This document shows, in pieces, positions 33,861 to 43,549 of a stretch of DNA of 64,000 nt (positions within the stretch are counted from its first letter, which is position 1; each line of letters begins with the position of its first letter). Both the position numbers and the translations under genes were made by a program. This stretch comes from Parasphingorhabdus sp. SCSIO 66989 (GTDB taxonomy: Bacteria > Pseudomonadota > Alphaproteobacteria > Sphingomonadales > Sphingomonadaceae), in the NCBI RefSeq assembly GCF_032852305.1, contig NZ_CP136594.1, positions 1,029,501-1,093,500 on the forward strand, written 5' to 3'. The notes below the pieces were generated by a model. The model saw nothing but the letters and a program-made list of their open reading frames with translations. It made no database searches and was not told where the DNA came from.

Positions 33861-36491
33861 ATGCGTAAGGTTTGGAAGCCCCTTATGGGGCTGTGTTGTT
33901 CTGCGTCTATGGCGACGCTGGCCTGCGGAACAGCCTATGCTCAGGATACACTGCCTGCAGATGGTCAAGCGGCTCAAGATGAAGATGATGACTTTTTTGA
34001 CGACGACAATGTTGTCATCGTGACCGCTACTTTGCGGGCGCAGGATATTCAGGACATTCCCATCGCCGTGACTGCCGTCAGTCAGGCGGAACTGGATCGA
34101 CAGGGCATCGTTGATATCCGAAACCTGGGTTCGCTTTCCTCAAGCTTTAACCTTCAGTCTTCACAAACGGAATCACAGGGCACGTCGATCCGTATTCGCG
34201 GCATCGGTACCACGGGTAACAACACCGGTCTGGAAAGCTCGGTCGGTGTATTTATCGATGGCGTGTATCAGTCGCGTCCCGGTGTTGCATTGGGTGATCT
34301 GGTCGATCTGGAACGGCTGGAAGTATTGCGCGGACCGCAAGGTACGCTGTTTGGGCGTAACACTTCTGCCGGTGCTCTCAACATCACCACCAAACGCCCA
34401 AGCCTCACTGATGTCGAAGGCTTTGCAAACGCGACCTATGGCAATTTCAACCAGATCAATGTACAGGGCGGCATTAGCGTTCCTGTTGTGACGGATAGCC
34501 TGGGTATTCGTGTATCGGGCGCTTATCGCCATCGTGACGGTATCGTCACCAGTGCTGTGACCGGCGCGGAAAGCGGCACGCGTGACCGCATTTTGCTGCG
34601 TGGCCAGATGCTTTGGGAGCCCGCTCCCGAGGTCAGCCTGCGTATCATTGGTGACTATATTGATGCCAATGATGAATGCTGTGACGCGATCATCCTGCGT
34701 GAGACCGGGCTGGTGAATGCAGGGGCTTTCGCTGCGGCTGGATTGACAGCCAATGGTGGCGTCGTCACATCCGGAAGAGCCGCCTTTGAAGGCCGTGATT
34801 CCAATTCCCAGCAGTTTGAGAACCCCAATGACCAATGGGGCGTGTCCGGTGAGCTGAAATGGGATCTTGGTGGTGCCCAAGCAACCGCTATCGTCGCCTA
34901 TCGCGACTTTAATGCCCAATCGCGCCAGGAATCAGACTTTGTTGGGCTCGACATCTTTACCTCGGGTGCCGGATCAAACTTTAACCCGGCAGGTTCTCAA
35001 CCCAATGATACCAACATCCAGACCTTTACCGCAGAGTTGCGGTTTCAGGGATCTTTGTTTGATGACAAAATCGACTGGTTGATCGGTGGGTTTTACTCGA
35101 ACGAGGATATTCGTGAGTTGCAATCGCTGACACTCGGCGATGATTACCAGGCGGCGGTAGGCACAGCCTTGTTTGGCGCTGCACCACCGGCCTTGGGTCC
35201 GAACCCATTATTGGCACTAGCAAATGGTATCGATGCCAGCGGCTCTTTCGCCAACAACCTGTTTACCCAGGACGCGCAAAGCTGGTCGATCTTTACCCAT
35301 AATGTGTTCCACATCACTGATACGCTCAGCTTCACCGCTGGTGCGCGCTATGTCGAAGAGCGCAAGGATGGGGCATTTAACCAGGTTGCCGCAAGCAGCG
35401 ATGCCTGCCTTGCTACCGCGCTTAATGCGCTTAATGACCCAACCACGGATCCTTTGGCACCTCTTCGGGGCGCCGCACTGGGCTTAACCTGTTTCCCGTT
35501 TACGGTTGAAGCCAATCCGATTGCTGATCTGCCGTTCGGTCCGGGCGGCGCGCTGGTGCCGGTCGACCTTTCGACAATTCTGCCTTTGCCAAGACAGTTT
35601 GACGACCGGTTTGAAGACGATCAGTTGACCTGGACCCTGCAACTGGCATGGGAACCCAGCGATGATTATCTGATCTATGGCGGTGTGTCGCGCGGCTTCA
35701 AAGCCGGTGGTTTCAACCTTGACCCGACCGCCGCTGCTTCCGGTGGTGATCCGCGCTTTAATTCAGAAGTTGTTGATGCCTATGAGCTGGGTATCAAATC
35801 AACCCTGTTTGACGGTCGCGTCCGCGCCAATCTGGCGCTGTTTCACACCGAAATTTCGGACTTTCAGGTGCTGGAATTTACTGGGGTGCAGTTCCAGACG
35901 TTCAACGTCAATGACGTAACATCCACGGGCGCCGAACTGGAAATCCTTGCGCAGTGGAGTGACTATATCTCCACCAATGTCGCCATCACCTACGCTGATG
36001 CGCAATTTGGCGACGATTGCGCCGTCGGGCTGACCGGCGCGGCTGCGGGCTTTGCCCAAGGCCTGTGCGGTTTCCCGCTGGTCAACGCGCCTCAGTTCAC
36101 CGGTATCTTCGGCATGACCTATGATGGTCCGATCAGCAGCGGCACCGAATGGACGATGCTGGCCAATTTCACCATGCGCTACGAGTCATCGCGCCGGACC
36201 AGCACCAACCCGATCGATCCGGGTCTGTTTGATCCTGCTGATCCGATGAATCCGGCCGCGCTCATACCGTTCGATGTGCAGGAAGCCAATATTCGTGCCA
36301 ATGCGCGTCTTGGTTTCACATCGCCGAATGAGCGCTATACGATCGAATTCTGGGGCACCAATATCTTTGATGAGCGTACTCGCGGCATCACCTTCAATAC
36401 GCCGTTGCGCGGTGGTACCGGTGATCGTTCGCGCGGTGCCTTTATCGAGGACCCGGCCTTTTACGGGGTAACTGTCCGTACCAAATTCTAG
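33861..36491 (+). CDS. TonB-dependent receptor 1
   Basis: This 876-residue outer-membrane receptor has a signal peptide (MRKVWKPLMGLCC... ending AYAQ), an acidic spacer, a TonB box VVIVTA and then a plug domain (IPIAVTAVSQAELDRQG, VFIDGVYQSRPG, RLEVLRGPQGTLFGRN). A 22-strand barrel follows, closing FYGVTVRTKF. The plug/barrel has an adjacent cysteine pair in DANDECCDA. GGGAG lies 6 bases before ATG 33861. It should import a large scarce substrate using TonB energy. Substrate is not readable; the neighbouring racemase hints at a hydrophobic compound. Confidence 0.92.
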   Translation: MRKVWKPLMGLCCSASMATLACGTAYAQDTLPADGQAAQDEDDDFFDDDNVVIVTATLRAQDIQDIPIAVTAVSQAELDRQGIVDIRNLGSLSSSFNLQSSQTESQGTSIRIRGIGTTGNNTGLESSVGVFIDGVYQSRPGVALGDLVDLERLEVLRGPQGTLFGRNTSAGALNITTKRPSLTDVEGFANATYGNFNQINVQGGISVPVVTDSLGIRVSGAYRHRDGIVTSAVTGAESGTRDRILLRGQMLWEPAPEVSLRIIGDYIDANDECCDAIILRETGLVNAGAFAAAGLTANGGVVTSGRAAFEGRDSNSQQFENPNDQWGVSGELKWDLGGAQATAIVAYRDFNAQSRQESDFVGLDIFTSGAGSNFNPAGSQPNDTNIQTFTAELRFQGSLFDDKIDWLIGGFYSNEDIRELQSLTLGDDYQAAVGTALFGAAPPALGPNPLLALANGIDASGSFANNLFTQDAQSWSIFTHNVFHITDTLSFTAGARYVEERKDGAFNQVAASSDACLATALNALNDPTTDPLAPLRGAALGLTCFPFTVEANPIADLPFGPGGALVPVDLSTILPLPRQFDDRFEDDQLTWTLQLAWEPSDDYLIYGGVSRGFKAGGFNLDPTAAASGGDPRFNSEVVDAYELGIKSTLFDGRVRANLALFHTEISDFQVLEFTGVQFQTFNVNDVTSTGAELEILAQWSDYISTNVAITYADAQFGDDCAVGLTGAAAGFAQGLCGFPLVNAPQFTGIFGMTYDGPISSGTEWTMLANFTMRYESSRRTSTNPIDPGLFDPADPMNPAALIPFDVQEANIRANARLGFTSPNERYTIEFWGTNIFDERTRGITFNTPLRGGTGDRSRGAFIEDPAFYGVTVRTKF

Positions 36492-36536
36492 AATAAAGCA
36501 GGAGAGGACCTGACCGCAAAAGCGGCAACTCTTAAC

Positions 36537-36565
36537 GGGCCGTCCCTCGGGGCGGCCCTTTTTTT
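36537..36565 (+). terminator. Rho-independent terminator of TonB receptor 1
   Basis: GGGCCG (36537-36542) pairs with CGGCCC (36553-36558) around TCCCTCGGGG, which can extend the stem, and is followed by seven T. It is a strong intrinsic terminator. Confidence 0.92.
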
Positions 36566-36656
36566 GCCCGTCCGCGGCGTATGCTCGGCAAGGCTTTAGA
36601 CAAAGAAAAGGGGGCGCTGTCTCCAGCGCCCCCTCATATTGGGTCTGTTGAAATGA

Positions 36657-39278
36657 TCAGAACCGATAGCGGACCAGACCGCCAAAGGTGCGAGGTGCAC
36701 TCGGGTAGCCGGAGACTGTGCCAGACTGCGCAACGCCGTCAAACACTGTCAGGATCCAGCGATCATCGAACAGGTTCCGGACAAAGCCACCAATCTCGAA
36801 GCCATTATCCATCTGGAAAGTTATCGAGCCATTGACCAGATTAACCGCACGGCGGAAAATCTGTGTGTTACCGAGCGCTGCGTTGAAGGTTGGCAGGCCG
36901 TTATTCACATTGACCGCACTCTCATGCTGATAGTCGACGCGTGTAACAAGGCGGTTGCCTGACGCGCCAAACTCATGCGTGTAAGTACCTGAGGCTGCGA
37001 TATTCCACTCTGGAACACCGCCGACAGGCTGGCCGGAAAGATCGCCAACCGGGCTTTCCAGGAACTCGTCATAGACAGCATCCAGATAGGTTGTGGCGAA
37101 GGTGAAGACCAAGCCGTCGGTCGGGACGATTGTCGCATCAAACTCGAAGCCGCGAACCGACTGCTGACCAGCATTGTTCAGCTGGAAGCCGGTGCCGGTA
37201 AACAGGAAGGACTGGAAGCCTTCAATTGTCTGGTCAAACAAGGCTAGGTTGAAACCGATACCTTCAAACTGCCCTTTCAGGCCAACTTCCCAAACTTCCG
37301 CGTCTTCCGGGCCAGCAACGCGAGAACCGGTTCCCAAATTGGGGACCGCCAGTCCTGCGTTGAGGATCGGCGATGCCGGTGCCAAGATGGTGCTGTTGCC
37401 CGGACCCGGTATAAAGTCACCAAAGGCAGGACGGCTATCACGCGACAGGTTGACCGAACTCGCCTTGAAGCCAGTTGCATAAGATGCGTAAACATTGATC
37501 TCATCCGCAACGTCATAGGCGACGCGGAAGGTATAGGTCAGCTGATCATCGCGGGTGCGGCCATCCTCAACGCTGTTGGGGATGTTGAGGAATGGCGGCT
37601 GGAACTGGAACGCGGACAGGCCAAGCAATTGGTTCTGGCCGGGGTCCAGGGCTGCCGCTGCGATTGCGGCGAAAGCATCTGGCTGCGCGGTCTGGAAGGC
37701 CGCAATCTCAGCCGGGCCAATCTGATTAGGCGGCGTCATTGTAGCGCCGGCAATGCCGCCGACAATGAATGCGTCGACCAGATTAACTGCGCCCAATTCG
37801 TCAAACGAGGTCTGGCTAAGCGCAAAATCCTTGGCATCATCGGTGTAGTTAAACCCGGCGGTGAATACGAGGCCATCAACCGGCTCGAAATCGACCGTGC
37901 CGAAAATCGACCAGGACGTATTTTCCATACGATACTGCTCGGTTGTCAGCGGTCCGGGCGAGAAGATGCTGTTCGCAGGCAGACCCAACCCGGCCTCGAC
38001 GCCCAGGAATGTCCCCGGACCAGTTGGCGTCAGCAACTCGAAGAACTCCCGGCCAACGGCGCCGGTAGTCAGATCGCTGTTCTGATCAATCGTCTCGTCG
38101 AAGAAGAAGCCGCCGAGGAGGAAGTTGAGCGGTCCGTCAAAATCCGATGCGATCCGCAGTTCCTGAGTGAAGGTCTGGACGTCTTGGTTGCGAATCTCAC
38201 TCACAATATCGGCACTGGTGAAATCGACATCCTGATCGAAGAAGTTGCTAAGCTCACGATAGGCGGTGATCGATGTAATGGTGATCGGACCGGTTTCATA
38301 GTCGACCTGAATCGAGCCGCCATAATTGTCGACTTCGTTCCGCGGCACCTGATTGAGGAAGGTGGAGTCACCAAAGAAGTCCGTCGTCAACTGGCCGCCG
38401 ACGCCGAAGACCGCTGGAGCCGTTGGGCCTGCGACCAGCGTGTTTGCCAGACAGCAGGACTCGTCAATCCGGCCATAATCGGCTTGGGCGCGGATGCTCA
38501 GATTGTCGGTTGGCTCCCAGAGCAACTGACCGCGGACATTCCAGCGATTACGATCGTTGATATCTTCGTTGAGATTTTCGATCTCGAAGAAACCATCGCG
38601 ACGGTTGTAGCTGCCATCGACCGAGAAGGCGAGGGTATCGGTAATCGGACCGGTGATATCGCCTTTGACGATGAACTGGTTGAAATTGCCATAGGCAACT
38701 TCAAAATTGCCGCCAAAATCAAATTGCGGTGCCCGGGTAACAATCGAGATCACACCGGCAGAGGCGTTCTTGCCGAACAGTGTCGATTGCGGCCCGCGCA
38801 GAACCTCGACACGCTCAAGATTGGCCAAATCGCCCAGGCCACCAATTGAGCGCGAACGGAACACGCCATCGACAAACACGCCGACAGAAGGCTCGATGCC
38901 GAAGTTGTTATCGCCATTGCCAAAACCACGAATGATGAAGGTGGTGTTGGAGGAGTTCTGCAACTGGCTAACACGCAGTGACGGGGTGACGGTCTGCAGA
39001 TCGAGAACGTCACGGATGACCGCGTTGTCGAGTGTCTCACCTGAGGTCACCGAGACAGAGATCGGGGTTTCCTGCAGCGTGGTCTCACGCTTACTGGCGG
39101 TCACGATAATAACATTATCGTCAAAATCATCGTCAAACTCGTCCTGCGCCTCCTCCTGAGGGGCAGCAGTTTCTGGCTGAGCCTGTTCTTCGGCCTGAGC
39201 GGCGACGGTAAAGCCCAGCGATCCGATGCCGACACCGGACAGCAGCAAGGCTTTAGTAATAGTTGGGGTTCTTCTCAT
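36657..39278 (-). CDS. TonB-dependent receptor 2
   Basis: This 873-residue outer-membrane receptor has a signal peptide ending AAQA, a long Glu/Gln-rich spacer, TonB box NVIIVTA, plug motifs (ETPISVSVTSGE, VFVDGVFRSRSIG, RVEVLRGPQSTLFGKNASAGV) and a barrel ending FGGLVRYRF. A Cys pair in DESCCLAN aligns with the pair of receptor 1, and overall layout and length are alike. The two are therefore likely paralogues set tail to tail. The substrate is unknown. Confidence 0.92.
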   Translation of the reverse strand: MRRTPTITKALLLSGVGIGSLGFTVAAQAEEQAQPETAAPQEEAQDEFDDDFDDNVIIVTASKRETTLQETPISVSVTSGETLDNAVIRDVLDLQTVTPSLRVSQLQNSSNTTFIIRGFGNGDNNFGIEPSVGVFVDGVFRSRSIGGLGDLANLERVEVLRGPQSTLFGKNASAGVISIVTRAPQFDFGGNFEVAYGNFNQFIVKGDITGPITDTLAFSVDGSYNRRDGFFEIENLNEDINDRNRWNVRGQLLWEPTDNLSIRAQADYGRIDESCCLANTLVAGPTAPAVFGVGGQLTTDFFGDSTFLNQVPRNEVDNYGGSIQVDYETGPITITSITAYRELSNFFDQDVDFTSADIVSEIRNQDVQTFTQELRIASDFDGPLNFLLGGFFFDETIDQNSDLTTGAVGREFFELLTPTGPGTFLGVEAGLGLPANSIFSPGPLTTEQYRMENTSWSIFGTVDFEPVDGLVFTAGFNYTDDAKDFALSQTSFDELGAVNLVDAFIVGGIAGATMTPPNQIGPAEIAAFQTAQPDAFAAIAAAALDPGQNQLLGLSAFQFQPPFLNIPNSVEDGRTRDDQLTYTFRVAYDVADEINVYASYATGFKASSVNLSRDSRPAFGDFIPGPGNSTILAPASPILNAGLAVPNLGTGSRVAGPEDAEVWEVGLKGQFEGIGFNLALFDQTIEGFQSFLFTGTGFQLNNAGQQSVRGFEFDATIVPTDGLVFTFATTYLDAVYDEFLESPVGDLSGQPVGGVPEWNIAASGTYTHEFGASGNRLVTRVDYQHESAVNVNNGLPTFNAALGNTQIFRRAVNLVNGSITFQMDNGFEIGGFVRNLFDDRWILTVFDGVAQSGTVSGYPSAPRTFGGLVRYRF

Positions 39279-39655
39279 TCGGTCTCTCCCTGAGATGCGA
39301 CGCGCAATTGCAAATACGGGCTATTCCATGCCCTTTCGGACCTCGCTGATAGGATTCTGAGGGGAATCCGACAATTGAAAAACGCTGCTGTCATAAGACT
39401 TGCGCAGAAGGCGTGGCAAAAATGCAACGGAATTTGTTACGCTGTACAGCGCAGTTCCATGCTGCACTGCACAATATACTGCGTTGCAGCAATCGAATGA
39501 GCACGAATACTGTAGCGTTAGTTTGGACAGGAAGTGGATTTGGGCGAGTTTCCCCGCCTTCACGCAAGTATATTGTTCGCAAATGCAGCAAAGTGCAATA
39601 AATGCAACATGCAGCCGCACAGTTTTGTAAATTTATGTCAATAGTGGGGTTGAGG
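39279..39655. other. 377-bp upstream region of TonB receptor 2
   Basis: There is no convincing gene. The region is rich in TGCA/GCTG words. It includes the perfect palindrome GCTGTACAGC (39441-39450) and the inverted repeat TGCTGCA/TGCAGCA (39460-39466 and 39485-39491). Short AT-rich frames on both strands look like chance. It probably carries the receptor's control sites. Confidence 0.5.
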
Positions 39656-39731
39656 TGGTGCCGAATGTCCGACTCGAACGGACGACCTACCGCTTACAAG
39701 GCGGTTGCTCTACCAGCTGAGCTAATTCGGC
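39656..39731 (-). tRNA. tRNA-Thr (anticodon TGT)
   Basis: On the minus strand GCCGAAT (from 39731) pairs with ATTCGGC, followed by discriminator A and an encoded CCA ending at 39656. The D arm is GCTCAGCTGGTAGAGC. The anticodon stem CCGCC/GGCGG-like encloses CTTGTAA with TGT, and the T arm carries GTTCGAGTC. The gene is 76 nucleotides, a complete cloverleaf. Confidence 0.95.
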
Positions 39732-39766
39732 CCATGATCATGAAGCTGATTCCACGCGCTCTATAG

Positions 39767-40654
39767 CTATGTTACGCCAAAGGTCCAGCCCTCGGTTTCA
39801 GCAATCTGCGCACTGAGCGCTTCTGGCTGCCAATAACGATGCTGTGGGGCGGTCTGCCGCAACCAGGCCGCGGTGATGATCGCATCGGTACGGTGGTCGC
39901 TATAATCGGGCAGGCGTGTCGGCGGTAGGCAGGCCATCCGATCCAGCGCGCCAATCAATGTGGCGCGGTCGCGGATCTTGGTCTGCCCCTTGCGCAGGCC
40001 TGCATCCATGGCGGCAATGCTGGTGTAAATCTCGACAAGCATCGGGCCGGTTTCGGGGATTGGGTCAAACGGCCAGATCGGCATACGCCCGTCAAGCTGA
40101 TGAAACAGCCGCATGCCCGTCAGGCTGGATTTGCCAACCTGTGCCGCGCCGACCAGATTGAAGCAACTGGCGCTTGCCGCCTGTCCGGTCTGGCGCTGGA
40201 CATGTTCGACCACGCGTAACCGCCCGGTGCCAAGATCGCCGAAGCGGTCGCCGACATCGCCCTTGCCATGGCGGAAATAGCGGCGGATTTCGGGATGGTC
40301 GCGGACCATCTGCGATGCGGCCATATGCGGTTCGTCAGCAGCCAGCCCGTCAATCATCGCCCAAAGCTGGCGGGCATTGCCCGGGCTCTGCTCCCAGCCG
40401 GGGAAATAGGCACCATCATCGCAAAAGGGCAGGGCAGGGGAGAGATCGAAGCCGATCAGCATATCGCTGCCCTGCTCGGCCTGTTGCAACAGCCAGTACT
40501 TGACCGCTTCCCGGCTCCAGCCTTGGGCCGGGGCTGTGGATTTGGGTTTCGCGTCTGCATGCGCGTCCAGCACCGCCAGCGATATGCCAGCCGGATAGGC
40601 GACCGCCTGACCGGACCAGTCAAAACAGGCGAAAGAGGAGAAGTGGCGCATCAT
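39767..40654 (-). CDS. Uncharacterised protein, RNase H-like fold suspected
   Basis: This 295-residue protein begins MMRHFSSFACFDWSGQ. Conserved-looking acidic positions appear in CFDWSG, MLIGFDLSPALPF, MLVEIYTS and DHRTDAIITAAWL. Spacing of these acidic groups resembles DUF429-type RNase H-like proteins, but this is my inference from pattern. No signal peptide is present. The start is chosen at the MMRH pair because the longer frame runs through low-quality Arg-rich sequence; no strong ribosome binding site is visible. Confidence 0.65.
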   Translation of the reverse strand: MMRHFSSFACFDWSGQAVAYPAGISLAVLDAHADAKPKSTAPAQGWSREAVKYWLLQQAEQGSDMLIGFDLSPALPFCDDGAYFPGWEQSPGNARQLWAMIDGLAADEPHMAASQMVRDHPEIRRYFRHGKGDVGDRFGDLGTGRLRVVEHVQRQTGQAASASCFNLVGAAQVGKSSLTGMRLFHQLDGRMPIWPFDPIPETGPMLVEIYTSIAAMDAGLRKGQTKIRDRATLIGALDRMACLPPTRLPDYSDHRTDAIITAAWLRQTAPQHRYWQPEALSAQIAETEGWTFGVT

Positions 40655-40739
40655 CAGGATATAGTCGTAATGGCACACAAAGAAAAAGGGTGGCCGCCTT
40701 TCGGCAGCCACCCTTTCGCAAGTTTGTGTCCGAGGACAA

Positions 40740-41960
40740 TCAGTCTTCAGATGCAGCCTTTTTCGCCGGAGCGCGGCGGGTTGTTTTCTTTGGTGCTGGA
40801 TCACCCTGCATTTTCTCCAGCTGGCGCGCCGCGGCGTCGCGGCCACCCATGCCAAAGGCGATGGCAGCGGCGACACCAATGGTGGCGACCAGTGCAGTGA
40901 ACGCAGTCTGGACGATCTCGTTACCGACGCCCATGAACTGCAGACCCATAAAGGCGAACAGGATCAGCGCGGCATAGCGCACGACCGAGGCTGCCAGCGG
41001 GTTCTGTGCCCCCATGAAGCTGGCCAGCAGATTGGCGATAAAGAAGCCAACCGCAATAACCAGACCGCCAAACAATACACGGCCACCCAGTTCCAGGATA
41101 TTGTCCAAGATCGCTGTCAGCTCAGGGAAGTTGAGCAGGCGCGTTGCCGCGATGGCAGCGAACAGCATGATTGCAACCATGACAATCTTCGACACGATGC
41201 CGGATACCGAAGTGCCTTCTGGCAGGATACCCAGCGCACCGACAGAACGGTCAACACCCAGACCCGGCAGCAGGTCTTCCAGCACACCGGAAACCCAGCG
41301 CGCGATCAGATAGGCAATACCGAGTACCAGCGCGGCGCCGATGATCAGCGGGATGGCGCCAAGGATCATTTCCAATACGGTTACCGCCGGGTCGCTGATC
41401 GAAGAGATTTTCAACGCCTGCAAAGCAGCAATCGAAACCGGCACGATGATCAGCACATAGACGATATTCGCCAGCGTGCTGGTGATCGCGCTGTTGCCAG
41501 TGACTTCATCGCCACCGGCGCGGGTGAACCATTTATCGAGGTTCACTGTCTGCAGGAAGGTGGTGACCAGATCGCGGACGATCCGCGCGACGATCATGCC
41601 GATGAAGAAGATAATGCCAGCCCCGACAATATTGGGGATAAAGCCCATCACCGTGTCGAGCAGCTCTTTGAGTGGCCCGGTTACTTCGTTGAGCTGGAAT
41701 ACGTTAAGGATCGCAATCCAGCCGAGTAGCCAGACCAGCAGGCCGACAATGGTGCCGAGTGACTCTCCAATGCTGCTACCTGAACCGGTATCGCGCTGGA
41801 GGAATTCGATGCGATTGATCAGCTTGGCAAAGGCCCATTTGCAGGCCGATGCGATGATCTTGGTCGCGAAATAGATGAGAATGGCGAAAAGGATCTTTGA
41901 TCCCCAGTCCATCAGGACTGCGAGATCGAGCGTATAGCCCATAAAATTGAGATTTTCCAC
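40740..41960 (-). CDS. MscS-type mechanosensitive channel with conserved TM-helix repeats
   Basis: This 406-residue inner-membrane protein has repeated hydrophobic hairpins of the 'conserved TM helix' type (VMGFIPNIVGAGIIFFIGMIVARIV, LGAIPLIIGAALVLGIAYLIARWV, LGGRVLFGGLVIAVGFFIANLLA). It ends with a short Lys/Arg/Ala-rich cytoplasmic tail. Such proteins relate to small-conductance mechanosensitive channels. The start is GTG 41960, with AGGGGA 7 bases upstream; a GTG at 41987 is in frame but lacks a site. It would relieve osmotic pressure. Confidence 0.82.
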   Translation of the reverse strand: MENLNFMGYTLDLAVLMDWGSKILFAILIYFATKIIASACKWAFAKLINRIEFLQRDTGSGSSIGESLGTIVGLLVWLLGWIAILNVFQLNEVTGPLKELLDTVMGFIPNIVGAGIIFFIGMIVARIVRDLVTTFLQTVNLDKWFTRAGGDEVTGNSAITSTLANIVYVLIIVPVSIAALQALKISSISDPAVTVLEMILGAIPLIIGAALVLGIAYLIARWVSGVLEDLLPGLGVDRSVGALGILPEGTSVSGIVSKIVMVAIMLFAAIAATRLLNFPELTAILDNILELGGRVLFGGLVIAVGFFIANLLASFMGAQNPLAASVVRYAALILFAFMGLQFMGVGNEIVQTAFTALVATIGVAAAIAFGMGGRDAAARQLEKMQGDPAPKKTTRRAPAKKAASED

Positions 41961-42091
41961 GATAGATTCCCCTGGTTGAAGAGCCACAAATACTTATGTG
42001 AATATGCCGTCTCACAGGCGTAAACCCGCGTAACGGCAACTTGCCGACATTATCACGCTGGCTAGGACCTCAACAAGGGCACGCTGGTCCA

Positions 42092-43522
42092 TTACGGAAG
42101 GGCAGCCACCAATTCTCGTGTAAACTCTTGTATATCGAAGCGATCCTCGCGGGTATCATAGCCACGGCGGACAATAATCAGATCGCGTGACGGGATAATG
42201 ACAAGAAACTGCCCCCGATTCCCTATGGCGGCGAAGGTGTCTTTGGGGATGCCTTCTGACGTATTCATCAGCCAGAATGTCGCGCCATAGCCGAGTTCGA
42301 AATCGGGCTGTGGTCCCGATGGCGTGCTGACATAATCACGCCAGCCTTTGGGCAGCAGGCGCTTTCTGATGCCATCCTCATAGACCCATTCGCCGTCATT
42401 CAGATACAGCGTACCAAGCCGCGCCAGATCACGCGCGGTGGTCCACATCTGGCTGGAAAGCACATAATTACCCTGCCAGTCATGCTCGGCCCAGCTTCGG
42501 GTCATGCCGATCTTGAAAAAGAAGTCATAGGGATCGAAGAGATATTGCTGTGTGATGCCGCGGCTGACCTTGTTCACTTCAGCGTTCATCTGCCGCCGCT
42601 CCTCTACCGCCGCCAGCACTGCAAGGAGCGTATCATTATTGGCATAGCGGAAACGGGTTCCGGGCGGGTGGAGCAACGGCCAGGCGGATGTCCGCTGGAC
42701 GACGCTGGCGCCGCCCATATAGATGGGGTCAGTGCGGTTGCCCGCAGTATCGGATTGCAGCCCGCTAGCCATGCGCAGCAGGTCGTCATAGCTTATGGCT
42801 GCGCGCGGATCTCCGGGCATTTGCCAGGCGGGTACCGGCGCGGTTTTGCTGGTATCGCTAACATAATACCCCACCAAGGTGCCCGCGACTGATTTGGCGA
42901 CCGACCATGTCCGCTGCGCCGTATGCTTGTCTTGGCCCGGCTTATAGCCCTCCCAGATGATGCCGTTTGAGTTGGCGATCAGCACCGCGCTTGTCTTGCC
43001 GCCAAAGCGTTTCTCGCCGCCCTTATGGTCACCCTCGCGAAAGGCGCTCGCGGCGATGGTATCCATGGCGTCATAGCTTGCGATGCGCGGCAATTGCGCT
43101 CCGCGATCACCCCGTGGCCAGCTTCTGTCATCCAGATCGGGCCGCCTCTGACCCATGAAGTAAGGACCGAACTCGGTTGCGCCGATGGGCGCAGAGATGC
43201 AGCCGCGCATCCGGTCCCATCGCGCCATACGCGGCGGCATATCATCGGCAAAGCGGACGCTGACAATATGGTCCTGCTCGTTGATAACCGGCTCCAGCGT
43301 CGGCACAATATCGGCGATGCGGTCATAAATGCCGGTCAGCTCATCGGCTTCAATATCCTCCAGCGATTTGCCGCCATTCCACAGACCAGAGCAGATAAAT
43401 TGGGCCTTGTAACCAGCAGCATAAGCGCGGTCGGTGCGGCTGGGTTCAGTCTGTTCTTGGGCTGTCGCCGGTATTGCCAGTATAGCGATAACCGCTATGA
43501 TCAGCCTAACAATATCGCGCAT
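42092..43522 (-). CDS. Secreted serine hydrolase, beta-lactamase/class C-like
   Basis: This 476-residue protein has a signal peptide (VRLIIAVIAILAIPATAQ) and the SxxK nucleophile in TWSVAKSVAG (Ser207/Lys210). The YxN-type motif is in RFRYANNDT near residue 294. The C-terminal part includes LGYGATFWLMNTSEGIP and AIGNRGQFLVIIPSRDLIIVRR. This is the beta-lactamase/esterase (PF00144) family, usually acting on esters or peptides rather than antibiotics. An N-terminal domain of about 150 residues precedes it. ATG 43522 follows GGAAGGAA. Confidence 0.85.
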   Translation of the reverse strand: MRDIVRLIIAVIAILAIPATAQEQTEPSRTDRAYAAGYKAQFICSGLWNGGKSLEDIEADELTGIYDRIADIVPTLEPVINEQDHIVSVRFADDMPPRMARWDRMRGCISAPIGATEFGPYFMGQRRPDLDDRSWPRGDRGAQLPRIASYDAMDTIAASAFREGDHKGGEKRFGGKTSAVLIANSNGIIWEGYKPGQDKHTAQRTWSVAKSVAGTLVGYYVSDTSKTAPVPAWQMPGDPRAAISYDDLLRMASGLQSDTAGNRTDPIYMGGASVVQRTSAWPLLHPPGTRFRYANNDTLLAVLAAVEERRQMNAEVNKVSRGITQQYLFDPYDFFFKIGMTRSWAEHDWQGNYVLSSQMWTTARDLARLGTLYLNDGEWVYEDGIRKRLLPKGWRDYVSTPSGPQPDFELGYGATFWLMNTSEGIPKDTFAAIGNRGQFLVIIPSRDLIIVRRGYDTREDRFDIQEFTRELVAALP

Positions 43523-43549
43523 GGCATTTCCTTCCACATGGTGCTTACC

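Noticed and set aside
37629-38849. Plus-strand frame of 406 codons opposite TonB receptor 2
   Set aside because: The receptor on the other strand has signal peptide, TonB box, plug and barrel ends. The antisense product has none of these and no start signal.
39321-39620. Cysteine-rich frames upstream of TonB receptor 2, on both strands
   Set aside because: They lie in palindromic AT-rich control sequence, lack ribosome binding sites and read on both strands with similar low quality.
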